Positions 35,597 through 45,069 are shown, counted from the first letter of the stretch. The stretch is DNA of 64,000 bases from Paenibacillus taichungensis (GCF_013359905.1 NZ_JABMCC010000111.1:62001-126000), one strand, 5' to 3'. Numbers and translations: made by a program. Notes: a model not told the origin generated them from the sequence alone.

Positions 35597-35626
35597 TTGA
35601 CAAGGATCGACAGTATCCGCTAGGAT
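35597..35626 (+). promoter_or_regulatory. Promoter of the nucleoside uptake operon with internal inverted repeat
   Basis: TTGACA (35597-35602) and TAGGAT (35621-35626) are 18 bases apart. The spacer has GGAT at 35604-35607 and ATCC at 35615-35618, separated by seven bases, which could be an operator. Confidence 0.5.
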
Positions 35627-35662
35627 TATAAAAAAAGAATAGTGAAAAGGGGAATTTTCAAA

Positions 35663-36694
35663 ATGAAAAGAGGTTTATCGTTCGTCTTATCGATCATCAT
35701 GTTGGCTATATTGCTGGCGGCTTGTGGAAATTCTGCTTCCAAAGACGAACAATCGGCCCAAGGTGGCGACAGTGAAAAATCACTGCGCATGGCGCTTGTA
35801 CTTCCTGAAAAAATCGGGGTAAACCCGTTCTTCGTACAGATGGATGAAGGTTTCAAAAAAGCAGGCGAGGAATTCAAGGTAGATACCAAAACAATTGAAT
35901 CGACTGACCCGGCCGCATTTGAGCAAAACCTGCGTGCTGCAGTTGCTGAGAACTATGATTTGATCATTACAGCGACATTCCAGGCAGAAGATGCATTGAA
36001 AAAAGTGGCTGCTGAAAATCCGGACAAGTCCTTTGCTATTGTGGACACAACGGTTGATCTGCCTAACGTTCGTAGCGTTGGTTTCCATGAATATGAAGGA
36101 GCGTACCTGCTTGGTGCAGCTGCCGGACTGTCTACGAAAACAGACAAAGTCGGTATGATTGCCGCGATGGACGTTCCATTGATCAAGAAATATACAGAAG
36201 GTTTCAAAGCTGGTCTGGAATCAGTTAACCCGAAAGCGGAATTCCTTGTGAACTACGTTGGTGGATTTAACGACCCGGCCAAAGCAAAAGAACTTGCGTT
36301 GGTACAATTCGGCAAAGGTGCTGACTTCATCGCTGGAGCATCTGCTGTAGGTGATCTGGGCGTGTTCGAAGCCGCGAAGGAAAAAGGCTTCTATACTTCC
36401 GGTCAGGATACAGACCGTACCGTTGAAGATCCGGAACATATTGTATTGTCTCAATTGAAGTCGACCGATACGGTTGCTTATCAAACAGTGAAGGATTTTG
36501 TAGAAGGAAACTTCAAAGCAGGCGCTGTGAACTATGGCTTGAAAGAAGATGGCGTAGGCCTGACGTATGTAACACGTGACAGCGAATCTCCATTGAGTGC
36601 TTTTGTTGGACAAGAGGTTATCGACAAGGTTAAAGCGATCAAGGATGATATCGTATCTGGCAAAATCGTTGTGAAAGATCCATTGCAACAATAG
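35663..36694 (+). CDS. nupN: BMP-family nucleoside-binding lipoprotein
   Basis: 343 residues from ATG 35663, 8 bases after AAGGGGAA. Lipobox LAAC (Cys near 21) anchors it. The BMP fold is seen in RMALVLPEKIGVNPFFVQMDEGFKKAG, TATFQAEDALKKVAAENPDK, GAYLLGAAAGLSTKTDKVG and VNYVGGFNDPAKAKELAL. It delivers a nucleoside to nupPQ. The B. subtilis equivalent is linked to guanosine uptake. A hairpin after the gene may raise its level above that of the membrane genes. Confidence 0.9.
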   Translation: MKRGLSFVLSIIMLAILLAACGNSASKDEQSAQGGDSEKSLRMALVLPEKIGVNPFFVQMDEGFKKAGEEFKVDTKTIESTDPAAFEQNLRAAVAENYDLIITATFQAEDALKKVAAENPDKSFAIVDTTVDLPNVRSVGFHEYEGAYLLGAAAGLSTKTDKVGMIAAMDVPLIKKYTEGFKAGLESVNPKAEFLVNYVGGFNDPAKAKELALVQFGKGADFIAGASAVGDLGVFEAAKEKGFYTSGQDTDRTVEDPEHIVLSQLKSTDTVAYQTVKDFVEGNFKAGAVNYGLKEDGVGLTYVTRDSESPLSAFVGQEVIDKVKAIKDDIVSGKIVVKDPLQQ

Positions 36695-36734
36695 TATTCT
36701 TTGTCCCATAGGACTGAGTGATTGAGTTGATCAG

Positions 36735-36762
36735 CCGGCTGCCCGATCAGGCAGCCGGTTTT
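36735..36762 (+). terminator. Partial terminator between nupN and nupO
   Basis: CCGGCTGCC (36735-36743) pairs with GGCAGCCGG (36750-36758), followed by TTTT. Because the operon continues, it is probably an attenuator that favours binding-protein synthesis. Confidence 0.75.
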
Positions 36763-36798
36763 GCTGCTATTTAAGACCGAGAGGAGAGAACGCGAGAT

Positions 36799-38298
36799 AT
36801 GCTGTTGGAGATGGAGCAGATTACGAAGAAATACGGCGGCTTCACCGCTAACCGGGACATCCGTTTTAATTTGCGAGAAGGAGAGATTCATGCCCTCGTG
36901 GGTGAGAACGGCGCTGGTAAGACAACCCTGATGCGTATGTTGTATGGTATGGAGCAACCGACATCAGGCACAATCAAAGTTCGTGGACGCGAGGTAAGCT
37001 TCGCAACTCCGTCTCAGGCCATGGCAAGTGGTATCGGCATGGTGCATCAGCATTTCATGCTGTTTCCTTCCTTTACGGTTGCCGAGAACATCGTGATTGG
37101 CCGTGAGCCGTCTGCGGCAGGGGTATTTGACCGCAAACAAGCGGCGGCCCAGGTGAATGAATTGGGCAGAACGTATGGTATGCCAGTTGATCCGTGGAAA
37201 AAAGTATTCGAATGCCCTCTGGGCATGCAGCAGCGTGTTGAAATTCTCAAGGTGCTGCATCAGGGCGCAGATATCATTATATTGGATGAACCATCAGCAG
37301 TACTGACACCGCTGGAAGTGAAAGAACTGCTCGCGAATATGAAATCCCTTGCCAAGTTGGGCAAAACCTTTGTATTGATCACGCACAAGCTGCAGGAAGT
37401 CATGGATGTAGCAGACCGGATTACGGTTCTTCGTGATGGTCAGGTGACAGGTACATTGGAAGCAAAAGACACGAATGTAGAGGAACTGTCCCGCCTGATG
37501 GTAGGTCGTGAGCTGGTTCGCATGAACAAGCAGCCATCCGTTCCGGGAGAAGCTGTGCTTCAGGTGGAAGCGGTAAATCTGTCAGGAGCAGAGGATCGTT
37601 CTGCGCTCAAGGATATCCATTTGCAAGTTCGGAACGGCGAGGTCGTTGGAATCGCGGGTATTTCCGGAAACGGTCAATCTGAACTGATCCAGATCATTGC
37701 GGGACTGCGAAAGGCAGATAGTGGCCGCGTCCTGCTGTCAGGGCAGGATACAACCAATTGGCCAGTGCGGCGCATTCGGGAGCATGGACTTGCCCATATC
37801 CCAGAAGACCGCTATATGTGGGGAGCGGCGAAGGATGCGAGCGTTCGTGAAAATGGACTGATGGGCCACCATCACCGGCTTCAATCAAAAGGTATCATTA
37901 AAGCGAAGGCAGCACGGAACATGGTGGAGAACTGGATCAAGCAGTTTAGCATCAAAACGGGTTCTGCAGAAACGAAGGCGCAGTTCCTTTCCGGCGGTAA
38001 CTTGCAGAAGCTGATTGCTGCGCGTGAATTTGCCCAGGATACGCCGTTTCTGATTGCGGCTGAACCTACACGGGGTGTAGACATCGGAGCGATGGAGACC
38101 ATCCACGCTGAATTGCTGCGCAAACGGAATGAAGGTGCGGGTATTCTGCTCGTTTCCTCGGAATTGTCTGAGATTTTGCAATTATCGGATCGGATCATTG
38201 TTATGTATGAAGGCGGAATCGCCGGGGAACTGAAGGCAGATGAAGCAACAGAAGAACAGATCAGCTTGTTGATGGCAGGAGGGAAAGAGCGGATATGA
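36799..38298 (+). CDS. nupO: Nucleoside ABC transporter ATP-binding protein (two ATPase domains)
   Basis: 499 residues. Domain 1 has Walker A GENGAGKTT near 35-43, signature LGMQQRVEILKVL (an atypical LSGGQ) and Walker B DIIILDEPSAVLTP. Domain 2 has a degenerate Walker A GISGNGQSE near 290, signature FLSGGNLQKLIAAREFA and Walker B AAEPTRGVD. This is typical of the BMP-associated sugar/nucleoside family (RbsA-like). It overlaps the next gene by four bases. Confidence 0.93.
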   Translation: MLLEMEQITKKYGGFTANRDIRFNLREGEIHALVGENGAGKTTLMRMLYGMEQPTSGTIKVRGREVSFATPSQAMASGIGMVHQHFMLFPSFTVAENIVIGREPSAAGVFDRKQAAAQVNELGRTYGMPVDPWKKVFECPLGMQQRVEILKVLHQGADIIILDEPSAVLTPLEVKELLANMKSLAKLGKTFVLITHKLQEVMDVADRITVLRDGQVTGTLEAKDTNVEELSRLMVGRELVRMNKQPSVPGEAVLQVEAVNLSGAEDRSALKDIHLQVRNGEVVGIAGISGNGQSELIQIIAGLRKADSGRVLLSGQDTTNWPVRRIREHGLAHIPEDRYMWGAAKDASVRENGLMGHHHRLQSKGIIKAKAARNMVENWIKQFSIKTGSAETKAQFLSGGNLQKLIAAREFAQDTPFLIAAEPTRGVDIGAMETIHAELLRKRNEGAGILLVSSELSEILQLSDRIIVMYEGGIAGELKADEATEEQISLLMAGGKERI

Positions 38299-39362
38299 AT
38301 CGGGTAAAAGAAACACTTCGCGGACTCGTACAGCCGCTGCTCGCCGTATTCATCGGTTTGCTGGCAGGTGCTGTAGCCATTCTGGTCGTTGGCGGGTCTG
38401 TGGTGGATACGTATGCGGAGATGTGGAAAGGAGCCTTCGGTAACTTCTACTTCTTCACCAACACATTGGCACGTTCGACGCCCATTATTCTTGCGGGGTT
38501 GGGCGTAGCCCTGGCGTTCCGTGCCGGATTTTTCAACATGGGTGCAGAAGGACAGATGGTTCTTGGCGGACTTAGTGCAGCGCTGACGGCGCTCTACCTG
38601 CCGGGTCCAGGCTGGTTTGTCTGTATTGCAGCTATTGTGGCAGGAATCATCGCCGGTGGAGTCTGGTCACTGTTTGCAGGCTGGTTGGATGCGCGCTTTG
38701 GCATGAATCTGTTGATCACAACGCTGCTGCTCAACTATATTGCAATATATTTTGGAGGATACATGGTATCCTACCCGTTTAAAGACCGCACGGGATCGGC
38801 GGCAATGGCTCAGACGCCTATGATTGATCAGAGTGTCTGGCTGCCGAAGCTGTTCCAGGGCATGGGACTGCATGCCGGCTTCATCATTGCTATTGTGGCA
38901 GCGATTCTCATCTACTGGTTCACACACAAGACAGTAACCGGTTATGAGATTCGCATGTTGGGAAGCAATCCTTCGTTTGCAACGTATGGCGGTGTGCGCC
39001 GTATCCGCATGATGATGCTGTCCATGATCATCAGTGGTGGACTTGCAGGCCTTGCGGGTGCAGGGGAAGTGCTGGGTACACAGTACCGTTTCCTTGATGG
39101 GTCGTTGTCATCGGCAAGTTATGCATGGAGCGGCATTATGGCGACTTTGCTTGCCCGGTCGCATCCGCTAGGAACAGCTGTGGCGGCAATCCTGCTTGCA
39201 GCGTTGCAGACAGGTGCTATGGGGATGGAACGTAATACGGATGTACCGCTGGAAGTCGGCAGTGTCATCCAAGCGGTATTGACGTTATTTGTATCGGCTC
39301 AGATCGGATATTCATTCCTGAAGCGGAGAAAGGAGAAAAAGTCCAATGCAACAACTGTTTGA
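38295..39362 (+). CDS. nupP: Nucleoside ABC transporter permease
   Basis: 355 residues of the BPD_transp_2 family with eight to ten membrane segments. The blocks GLGVALAFRAGFFNMGAEGQMVLGG and GSNPSFATYGGVRRIRMMMLSMIISGGLAGLAGAGEVLG are family signatures. It starts at ATG 38295 inside the end of nupO and overlaps nupQ by 17 bases. Confidence 0.92.
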   Translation: MNRVKETLRGLVQPLLAVFIGLLAGAVAILVVGGSVVDTYAEMWKGAFGNFYFFTNTLARSTPIILAGLGVALAFRAGFFNMGAEGQMVLGGLSAALTALYLPGPGWFVCIAAIVAGIIAGGVWSLFAGWLDARFGMNLLITTLLLNYIAIYFGGYMVSYPFKDRTGSAAMAQTPMIDQSVWLPKLFQGMGLHAGFIIAIVAAILIYWFTHKTVTGYEIRMLGSNPSFATYGGVRRIRMMMLSMIISGGLAGLAGAGEVLGTQYRFLDGSLSSASYAWSGIMATLLARSHPLGTAVAAILLAALQTGAMGMERNTDVPLEVGSVIQAVLTLFVSAQIGYSFLKRRKEKKSNATTV

Positions 39363-40269
39363 TGCAGCCATGTTTGGCTCTACCTTGCGGATTATGACGC
39401 CGATCCTGCTTGCAGCGCTCGGTGGGGCTTTATGCTCTCGTGTCGGTCTGTTCAACGTGGGTCTGGAAGGACTCGTACTGATCGGTGCTTTCTCCGCTAT
39501 TGTCGGTAACTATCTGTTCGGCAATGTACTATTGGCCGTACTATTCTCGATTGTGATCGTCATGTTGTTCTCTGCGCTATTTGCCTTTATCAGTATTAAT
39601 CTGAAGGCCAACGCCATTGTGGTCGGGATCTCGCTTAATTTTCTGGCGACAGGACTGACGACTTTTGCGCTTCGTGCGATTTTTGATGTAAAAGGTGCTT
39701 ACTATGACAAGGATATGGTGGGACTCCCCAAATGGGACATTCCTCTTATTAAGGACATTCCGTGGGTAGGTGATGTCATCTCAGGGCACAGCCCGCTCGT
39801 GTATCTCGGGATTATTATCGTAATTGCCTTGCAATTTTATCTGTTCAAAAGTGTCTCCGGTTTCCGCCTTCGTTCGGTTGGCGAGAATCCGGTAGCGGCA
39901 CAGAGTATCGGCATCAAGGTGCGCGGTATTCAATATGGTGCAGTTCTGATGTGTGGCGTATTGTGCGCCCTGGCGGGTGCACAGTTATCGCTCGGTCAGG
40001 TTACGATGTTTACCGAAGGCATGACCGCAGGTCGCGGCTTCATCGCATTAGTAGCAACGATGCTGGGTCAAGCGAATCCGCTTGGCGTTATGGGGTCCAG
40101 TGTGCTGTTCGGGTTCATGGAAGCTCTTAGTATCCGATTGCAGGGCTTTGCGCTACCAACTCACTTTACCATGATGCTGCCGTATATTGTGACACTGGTG
40201 GCGATGTTCTTCTTCAAGGACCGTACCTATGCACAAGACGCACTGAAAGCGGGCGGAAGCTCGCGTTAA
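39346..40269 (+). CDS. nupQ: Nucleoside ABC transporter permease
   Basis: 307 residues of the same family as nupP: ALCSRVGLFNVGLEGLVLIGAF, VGENPVAAQSIGIKVRGIQYGAVLMCGVLCALAGAQLSLG, GRGFIALVATMLGQANPLG. It pairs with nupP as the channel. The operon goes on, with a 46-base gap, to two enzyme genes. Confidence 0.92.
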   Translation: MQQLFDAAMFGSTLRIMTPILLAALGGALCSRVGLFNVGLEGLVLIGAFSAIVGNYLFGNVLLAVLFSIVIVMLFSALFAFISINLKANAIVVGISLNFLATGLTTFALRAIFDVKGAYYDKDMVGLPKWDIPLIKDIPWVGDVISGHSPLVYLGIIIVIALQFYLFKSVSGFRLRSVGENPVAAQSIGIKVRGIQYGAVLMCGVLCALAGAQLSLGQVTMFTEGMTAGRGFIALVATMLGQANPLGVMGSSVLFGFMEALSIRLQGFALPTHFTMMLPYIVTLVAMFFFKDRTYAQDALKAGGSSR

Positions 40270-40315
40270 TTCCTGAATGTTATGCTGGAAGCATATAAAG
40301 AAGGAGGAATCACGC

Positions 40316-40987
40316 TTGCATAATAAGGCTGAACGTCTGAAAAAAACGAAAATCCCGGCATCCAAAGCGGGTGCTGAGCACGGAGACCGGCTGCCGCCGG
40401 GGCAGGTACTGACCGAGAAATTCCCGATTCTGCATGAAGGTGAAGTGCCGGAATACGACCTTTCCACTTGGGATTTGAAGGTATTCGGTGAAGTTGAAGA
40501 GGAGAAGGTATTCTCCTTCGCCGAGCTTCAGGCGATGCCTCAAGTGAACACGGTGAGCGATATTCATTGTGTTACCCGCTGGTCCAAGTTCGACACGCCG
40601 TGGGAAGGCATCCGGTTTTCGGATTTTATCAAGCTTCTTGGCGTTAAACCGGAAGCGAAATACGTCATGATCCACGCAGATCATGATTACGAGACAAATG
40701 TTCCGCTCGAAGAATTGATGCATGACGATGTATTGCTTGCTTTTAAATTTAACGGTGAGCCGCTCACACCGAAGCACGGTTATCCGCTGCGCTTGGTTGT
40801 TCCACAACTCTACTTCTGGAAGAGTGCGAAGTGGATACGCGGTCTGGAATTCATGAAAGAAGATCGCAATGGCTTCTGGGAAGTCAATGGTTTCCATCAT
40901 TTTGCCGATCCGTTCAAGGAGCAGCGCTTCTCTGGTGAAGATATTCCGATTCCAGAAGACGAATGGACGAAGAAGGAGTTTGATTAA
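40316..40987 (+). CDS. Molybdopterin-dependent oxidoreductase, sulfite-oxidase fold (YuiH-like)
   Basis: 223 residues from TTG 40316, 5 bases after AAGGAGGAATC region. It has the Oxidored_molyb domain: LKVFGEVEEEKVFSFAELQAM, HCVTRWSKFDTPWEGI with the likely Mo-ligand Cys near residue 84, and HGYPLRLVVPQLYFWKSAKW. There is no signal peptide, so it should be cytoplasmic, unlike YedY. Its place in a nucleoside operon suggests a role in purine breakdown, which is an inference. Confidence 0.85.
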   Translation: MHNKAERLKKTKIPASKAGAEHGDRLPPGQVLTEKFPILHEGEVPEYDLSTWDLKVFGEVEEEKVFSFAELQAMPQVNTVSDIHCVTRWSKFDTPWEGIRFSDFIKLLGVKPEAKYVMIHADHDYETNVPLEELMHDDVLLAFKFNGEPLTPKHGYPLRLVVPQLYFWKSAKWIRGLEFMKEDRNGFWEVNGFHHFADPFKEQRFSGEDIPIPEDEWTKKEFD

Positions 40988-40988
40988 G

Positions 40989-41747
40989 ATGTTGATGCCT
41001 ATTTTGCAAATTCATTCCGAAGATATGCCTGCGTATGCCATTGTTTGTGGTGATCCGGCACGTGCGGAGAAAATTTCCCGCAAGCTGGAGCAGGCGAGAG
41101 AACTGGCGTTCAGCCGGGAGTATCGCACGTTTGTAGGATTGTATGAAGGTGTACAAATGGCCGTGGTCAGCCATGGCGTAGGATCACCGGGAGCAGCCGT
41201 CTGCTTCGAAGAGCTGATTCGGGCAGGGGTAACGACCTTGATTCGTGTAGGTACAGCTGGCTCGTATACAGCGGATTACCCAGCGGGCAGTGTAATCGTC
41301 AGCACGGCTGCTGTTCGTACGGACGGGCTGACACGTCAGCTGGTACCGGATGGTTTCCCTGCGGTTGCGGACCTTGGTGTTACGCAAGCGTTAATTGAAG
41401 CGACTCGTGAGCATACAAGTGGAGCGAAAGCTACAAGTGCGGGTAAAGTTGGCGTAGGCATTACCGTAACCCTAGATGCTTTCTTCACTGGGGTTGAAGA
41501 GATTCCTCACCGCAAGTACAAGCAGGCGGGTGCTCTTGCCGCTGAGATGGAAATTGCCGCGCTTTACATCGTCAGCACACTGCGCGGCGCTCGTGCTGGA
41601 GCTATTGTCGCTATCGATGGATTCGCAGATAGCGACCTGGCGGCCGAATATGATCCGCACACAAATGCGGTAGCTGATGCAGTTGAGCGTGAGATCGAAG
41701 CGGCACTGCGTGCACTGGCTGCACTCGCTCGTCAGGATCAGGCGTAA
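40989..41747 (+). CDS. Nucleoside phosphorylase (PNP/UDP family)
   Basis: 252 residues from ATG 40989 with AAGAAGGAG upstream. The phosphate-binding residues are in VCGDPARAEKIS; the core is AVVSHGVGSPGAAVCFEELIRAG, RVGTAGSY and the nucleoside-contacting AEMEIAALYIV. It splits imported nucleosides into base and ribose-1-phosphate, a fitting partner for nupNOPQ. Uridine or purine specificity is uncertain. Confidence 0.9.
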   Translation: MLMPILQIHSEDMPAYAIVCGDPARAEKISRKLEQARELAFSREYRTFVGLYEGVQMAVVSHGVGSPGAAVCFEELIRAGVTTLIRVGTAGSYTADYPAGSVIVSTAAVRTDGLTRQLVPDGFPAVADLGVTQALIEATREHTSGAKATSAGKVGVGITVTLDAFFTGVEEIPHRKYKQAGALAAEMEIAALYIVSTLRGARAGAIVAIDGFADSDLAAEYDPHTNAVADAVEREIEAALRALAALARQDQA

Positions 41748-41833
41748 AGCTGAGATCATCAGGGCATTTTGTAGCACTACTGCTGGTAAAATTGCAAAAT
41801 AAGCAAATGATGTCCATCTGAGGTGGACAATAT

Positions 41834-41882
41834 AAAAGGGCGTCCCATAAGGTCATGTTCATGACTTTGGGACGCCCTTTTG
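41834..41882 (+). terminator. Terminator of the nucleoside operon
   Basis: AAAGGGCGTCCC and GGGACGCCCTTT flank about 22 bases and are followed by T. A and T flanks make it bidirectional, suiting the converging LysR gene. Confidence 0.85.
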
Positions 41883-41932
41883 AGTTTGAGATAGAAGCGA
41901 CTGGCGCTAGATTGGAAGGTGCAATCAATTGG

Positions 41933-42820
41933 TTAGCGTTGTCCGAACAACTGCTGCGCCGTCTCAATAAATAACCGGGATGCGGGAGAAGCATCGACAA
42001 GTGAAGGAACAGCAATCTCAATATTGCGGTAGGCTTTCGGCTCTGTGGGAAGTGCTTTGACACCCGGAGGCAGCCAGGATAGAGAGATTGCAGGTAGCAT
42101 GGCTGTTCCGAGTCCCTGCTCTATCATGCTAAGGCAAGTGTTTACGTTATACACGACAAATCCAAAATGTAATTCTGCATCTGCTCGATTGAACAGATCA
42201 ACAATCGGTACCTCATAGCCGCCTTTGCAAATAATCATGGGGTGTTTGTCCAGCATTTGTACGGGCAGAATTTCCTGATTCGCAAAAGGTTCATCGTCCC
42301 GAAACACCGCAAGCATCTCCTCGCTATAGAGTGGAAGCGTCTCATAAGCCACATCTACTGACTCTTTGTCTGTGGCAATAATGAGAGCTACATCAATAGC
42401 GCGTGAGCTTAGCCACTCCTGAATTTCAAGGATGTTTCCCTCGTGCAGTTCAAACTGAATCTGAGGATAGCGGTCCCGAATGGAGCGGATGATTTTCGGC
42501 AGCAGATGGGCAGATGACATGGGAAAAGAGCCAATACGAATCGTACCAATCTCCAACCCTTTTTCGGCGGCAACGACCTGCTGTACCTTATCAAATTGCT
42601 GTAAAATGCGGCGGAAAATGACCAGAATTCGCTGTCCCACATCCGTAAGCACGATGCCGTTCCTACGATCCCGTATGATTAGAGTGACATCCAGTTCATT
42701 CTCCAGCGAAGAGATGGCCCGACTGACTGCGGGCTGTGTCATATTCAGTTCCTGGCCTGCGCGGGTGAAACTTCCCGTCTCTGCAATTTTCACAAATAAC
42801 TGCAACTGTGAGTTGTTCAT
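41933..42820 (-). CDS. LysR-family transcriptional regulator
   Basis: 295 residues from ATG 42820 (MNNSQLQLFVKIAETGSFTRAG). The winged HTH occupies residues about 4-62 (ELNMTQPAVSRAISSLENELDVTLIIRD), followed by a periplasmic-binding-like effector domain (IGSFPMSSAHLLPKIIRSIRDRYPQIQFELHEG). It is divergent from the EamA transporter at 43031 and probably controls it. AAGGAG is 15 bases away from the ATG, rather far. Confidence 0.92.
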   Translation of the reverse strand: MNNSQLQLFVKIAETGSFTRAGQELNMTQPAVSRAISSLENELDVTLIIRDRRNGIVLTDVGQRILVIFRRILQQFDKVQQVVAAEKGLEIGTIRIGSFPMSSAHLLPKIIRSIRDRYPQIQFELHEGNILEIQEWLSSRAIDVALIIATDKESVDVAYETLPLYSEEMLAVFRDDEPFANQEILPVQMLDKHPMIICKGGYEVPIVDLFNRADAELHFGFVVYNVNTCLSMIEQGLGTAMLPAISLSWLPPGVKALPTEPKAYRNIEIAVPSLVDASPASRLFIETAQQLFGQR

Positions 42821-43030
42821 AACAAATATGGTATGCTCCTTATGATTAACATGCATTTCAATTATTTCAATCATTATTGTATCATGAAGAAACGGAACGA
42901 TCAAAGAATGAATGTAAAATGGTTCTGGATCGAATTCCAAATGGTTTGCAGGCACAGAAAGAGCGCAGGATAATGTGTACGGTTGATTAAACTGCAGCTG
43001 TAGATGTGTGCCGGATAGGAGAATAAACAT

Positions 43031-43921
43031 ATGGCTTTATCACGTGCAAAAGCAGGCTGGGTCCTGGCTTTTCTGGTACTCATGTGGGGAGTAAACTGGC
43101 CCCTGACCAAATACGCGTTAAATTTTACACCGCCACTCATATTCGCAGGCATGCGCCTGTTAATTGGGGGTCTGGTGCTAGGGTTGTATGCTTTTCCCCG
43201 CTACAAAACGCTACGACTAAAGCAAACCTGGCATATTTATGCCATATCGGCGGTGCTTAATATCATCTTCTTCTACGGCTTTCAGACCGTCGGGCTGACG
43301 GAAGTGCCGGCAGGCTTATTTTCATCCATCGTGTTCCTACAGCCTGTGCTGCTCGGAATCGGGGCATGGTTGTGGCTGGGTGAGTCCATGTATGGACTGA
43401 AAATTGCCGGATTGGTGCTCGGTTTTGCAGGGGTGGCTACGATCAGTATTGGCGGCATGACAGGCAAAGTATCCCCTGAAGGGGTTATGCTTGGGCTGTT
43501 CAGTGCAATTAGCTGGGCGATCGGGACCGTATATATGAAGCGAAATTCAATGAAGGTCGATGGAATCTGGATGACAGCCATTCCTATTTTGATCGGCGGA
43601 GTTGTTCTGACGTTGACAGGTACGGTCACAGAGAGCTGGGCTGATGTGCAGTGGGTGCTTCCTTTTATACTGGATACGTTGTTTATTTCGGTGTTTGTTA
43701 TTGCGATGGGCTGGCTCGCGTTCTTCAAACTGGTCAGCTCCGGCGAAGCCAGTAAAGTAGGATCGTTCACGTTCCTGATTCCGCTGATCGCCTTGTTATG
43801 CAGTGTGCTGTTCCTCGGAGAGTCGGTGACGGTCAATCTGATCGCAGGTCTGGTCATGATTATTGCCAGCATCCTGCTTGTGAATGTTAAAGTGAAGGGT
43901 AGCAAGGTAGCGAAAATATAA
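43031..43921 (+). CDS. EamA/DMT-family transporter
   Basis: 296 residues with ten hydrophobic segments in two EamA repeats: WVLAFLVLMWGVNWPLTKYAL and GLFSAISWAIGTVYMKRN start the two halves. Members export metabolites or amino acids. RBS TAGGAG precedes the ATG. Divergent from the LysR gene. Confidence 0.9.
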   Translation: MALSRAKAGWVLAFLVLMWGVNWPLTKYALNFTPPLIFAGMRLLIGGLVLGLYAFPRYKTLRLKQTWHIYAISAVLNIIFFYGFQTVGLTEVPAGLFSSIVFLQPVLLGIGAWLWLGESMYGLKIAGLVLGFAGVATISIGGMTGKVSPEGVMLGLFSAISWAIGTVYMKRNSMKVDGIWMTAIPILIGGVVLTLTGTVTESWADVQWVLPFILDTLFISVFVIAMGWLAFFKLVSSGEASKVGSFTFLIPLIALLCSVLFLGESVTVNLIAGLVMIIASILLVNVKVKGSKVAKI

Positions 43922-44044
43922 AGTTATGTGGTGAACTTTCTTCAAGTGGTTGATGAACCTTGTATACATTCAGAATGACAATGCAAAAAATGGGTAAGTT
44001 ATATATAGGAACATCACCATGATTACGAAGAGGAGGACTCCAAC

Positions 44045-44227
44045 ATGACACAGAACAATCAACCTCAGGATGAGGCGGCAATTCGCAACAAACTGGATGA
44101 AGACGGGGATTCCTTGATGGAGAAAAAGAAAATTTTGAGCGGTGTAGATATTGAGCCGCAAGCGGACGAGTGGTCTGCCAAACCGTCACCTGTAGCATTT
44201 GATGAAGGTAAATCATCCAAAGAATAA
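44045..44227 (+). CDS. Small hydrophilic protein of unknown function
   Basis: 60 residues, from ATG 44045 with GAGGAGGA about 8 bases upstream. The protein is highly polar (MTQNNQPQDEAAIRNKLDEDGDSL start; PSPVAFDEGKSSKE end) and probably disordered. No family recognised. A terminator follows. Confidence 0.65.
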   Translation: MTQNNQPQDEAAIRNKLDEDGDSLMEKKKILSGVDIEPQADEWSAKPSPVAFDEGKSSKE

Positions 44228-44250
44228 GAGAAACCAGATATAGCTTAATA

Positions 44251-44287
44251 AGAAGCGGGTACCGTTAAGGTATCTGCTTTTTTTATA
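44251..44287 (+). terminator. Terminator after the small hydrophilic protein gene
   Basis: AAGCGGGTACC pairs with GGTATCTGCTT (one or two G-T or mismatch positions), followed by a run of T. Confidence 0.7.
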
Positions 44288-44433
44288 AAATAAGAAAGGA
44301 TATGCTTTGGAGTATCATCGTTCTGATATTTAAGGGAAATATCCGCTACACGCAGTCTGGGTTCATGAATCACATCGATAGATGTTTATTTATTGTATAA
44401 TCATGGAAACATTTGTGGGGGGAGAATGTAAAG

Positions 44434-44916
44434 ATGAGTGGAATCAATATTAGACGGGCTGTCATCGGAGATTACACGGGAGTATCTGCATTAATGGATG
44501 AGCTTCATCACTTGCATGTAGAGGCCAGGCCAGACGTATACAGAGAGTTACAAACGAGAATGAGTTATAAGGAATATGAACAACTGCTGGAAGCCGATCA
44601 TCGTTATCTCTATGTTGCGGAATTGCTGGATCGGGGTGAGATTGTTGGATATGCGAGCGCACAGTTGAATGTTATTCAGAATGTGGATTTGTTAAAGGAT
44701 CGAAAGATGTTATATATCAATGAGATCATCGTTGGCAGCAAACATCGCGGACATGGGACAGGCAAACTGTTGATGCACGAATTAATCGAACTAGGCAAAG
44801 AAATACAGGTCGACAGTGTTGAACTGACCGTGTCTACATTTAATATTGGTGCTCAAGCTTTCTATGAGCAACTAGGTCTGGCTGTCCGCAGCAGCAGAAT
44901 GGAATACATACTATAA
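44434..44916 (+). CDS. GNAT-family N-acetyltransferase
   Basis: 160 residues from ATG 44434 with GGGGGAGA upstream. The acetyl-CoA site is LYINEIIVGSKHRGHGTGKLLMHEL, with the R-G-x-G-x-G/K signature near residue 110. C-terminal FYEQLGLAVRSSRMEYIL is typical. The acceptor is unknown. Confidence 0.9.
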   Translation: MSGINIRRAVIGDYTGVSALMDELHHLHVEARPDVYRELQTRMSYKEYEQLLEADHRYLYVAELLDRGEIVGYASAQLNVIQNVDLLKDRKMLYINEIIVGSKHRGHGTGKLLMHELIELGKEIQVDSVELTVSTFNIGAQAFYEQLGLAVRSSRMEYIL

Positions 44917-45008
44917 TAAGCCTCTACGAAGACTAATGGGATGTCTGGCGAGATAGTCAGCTCAAGAAGGATGGAAAACATCCATTTTGAGAAAAAAATA
45001 AAACAGAC

Positions 45009-45037
45009 TTGCATACCCCCATGGGGTATGCTACTCT
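45009..45037 (+). promoter_or_regulatory. csoR promoter overlapped by a CsoR operator
   Basis: TTGCAT (45009-45014) and TACTCT (45032-45037) are 17 bases apart. The spacer holds a perfect 21-base palindrome at 45011-45031 (GCATACCCC...GGGGTATGC), the GC-rich inverted repeat known for CsoR sites. Confidence 0.8.
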
Positions 45038-45069
45038 TATAACAGAACGAAAGAAAAGGGGTGTTCGCG

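Noticed and set aside
40310..40900. Minus-strand frame of 196 codons opposite the molybdopterin oxidoreductase
   Set aside because: Antisense to a clear family member; no motif or RBS.
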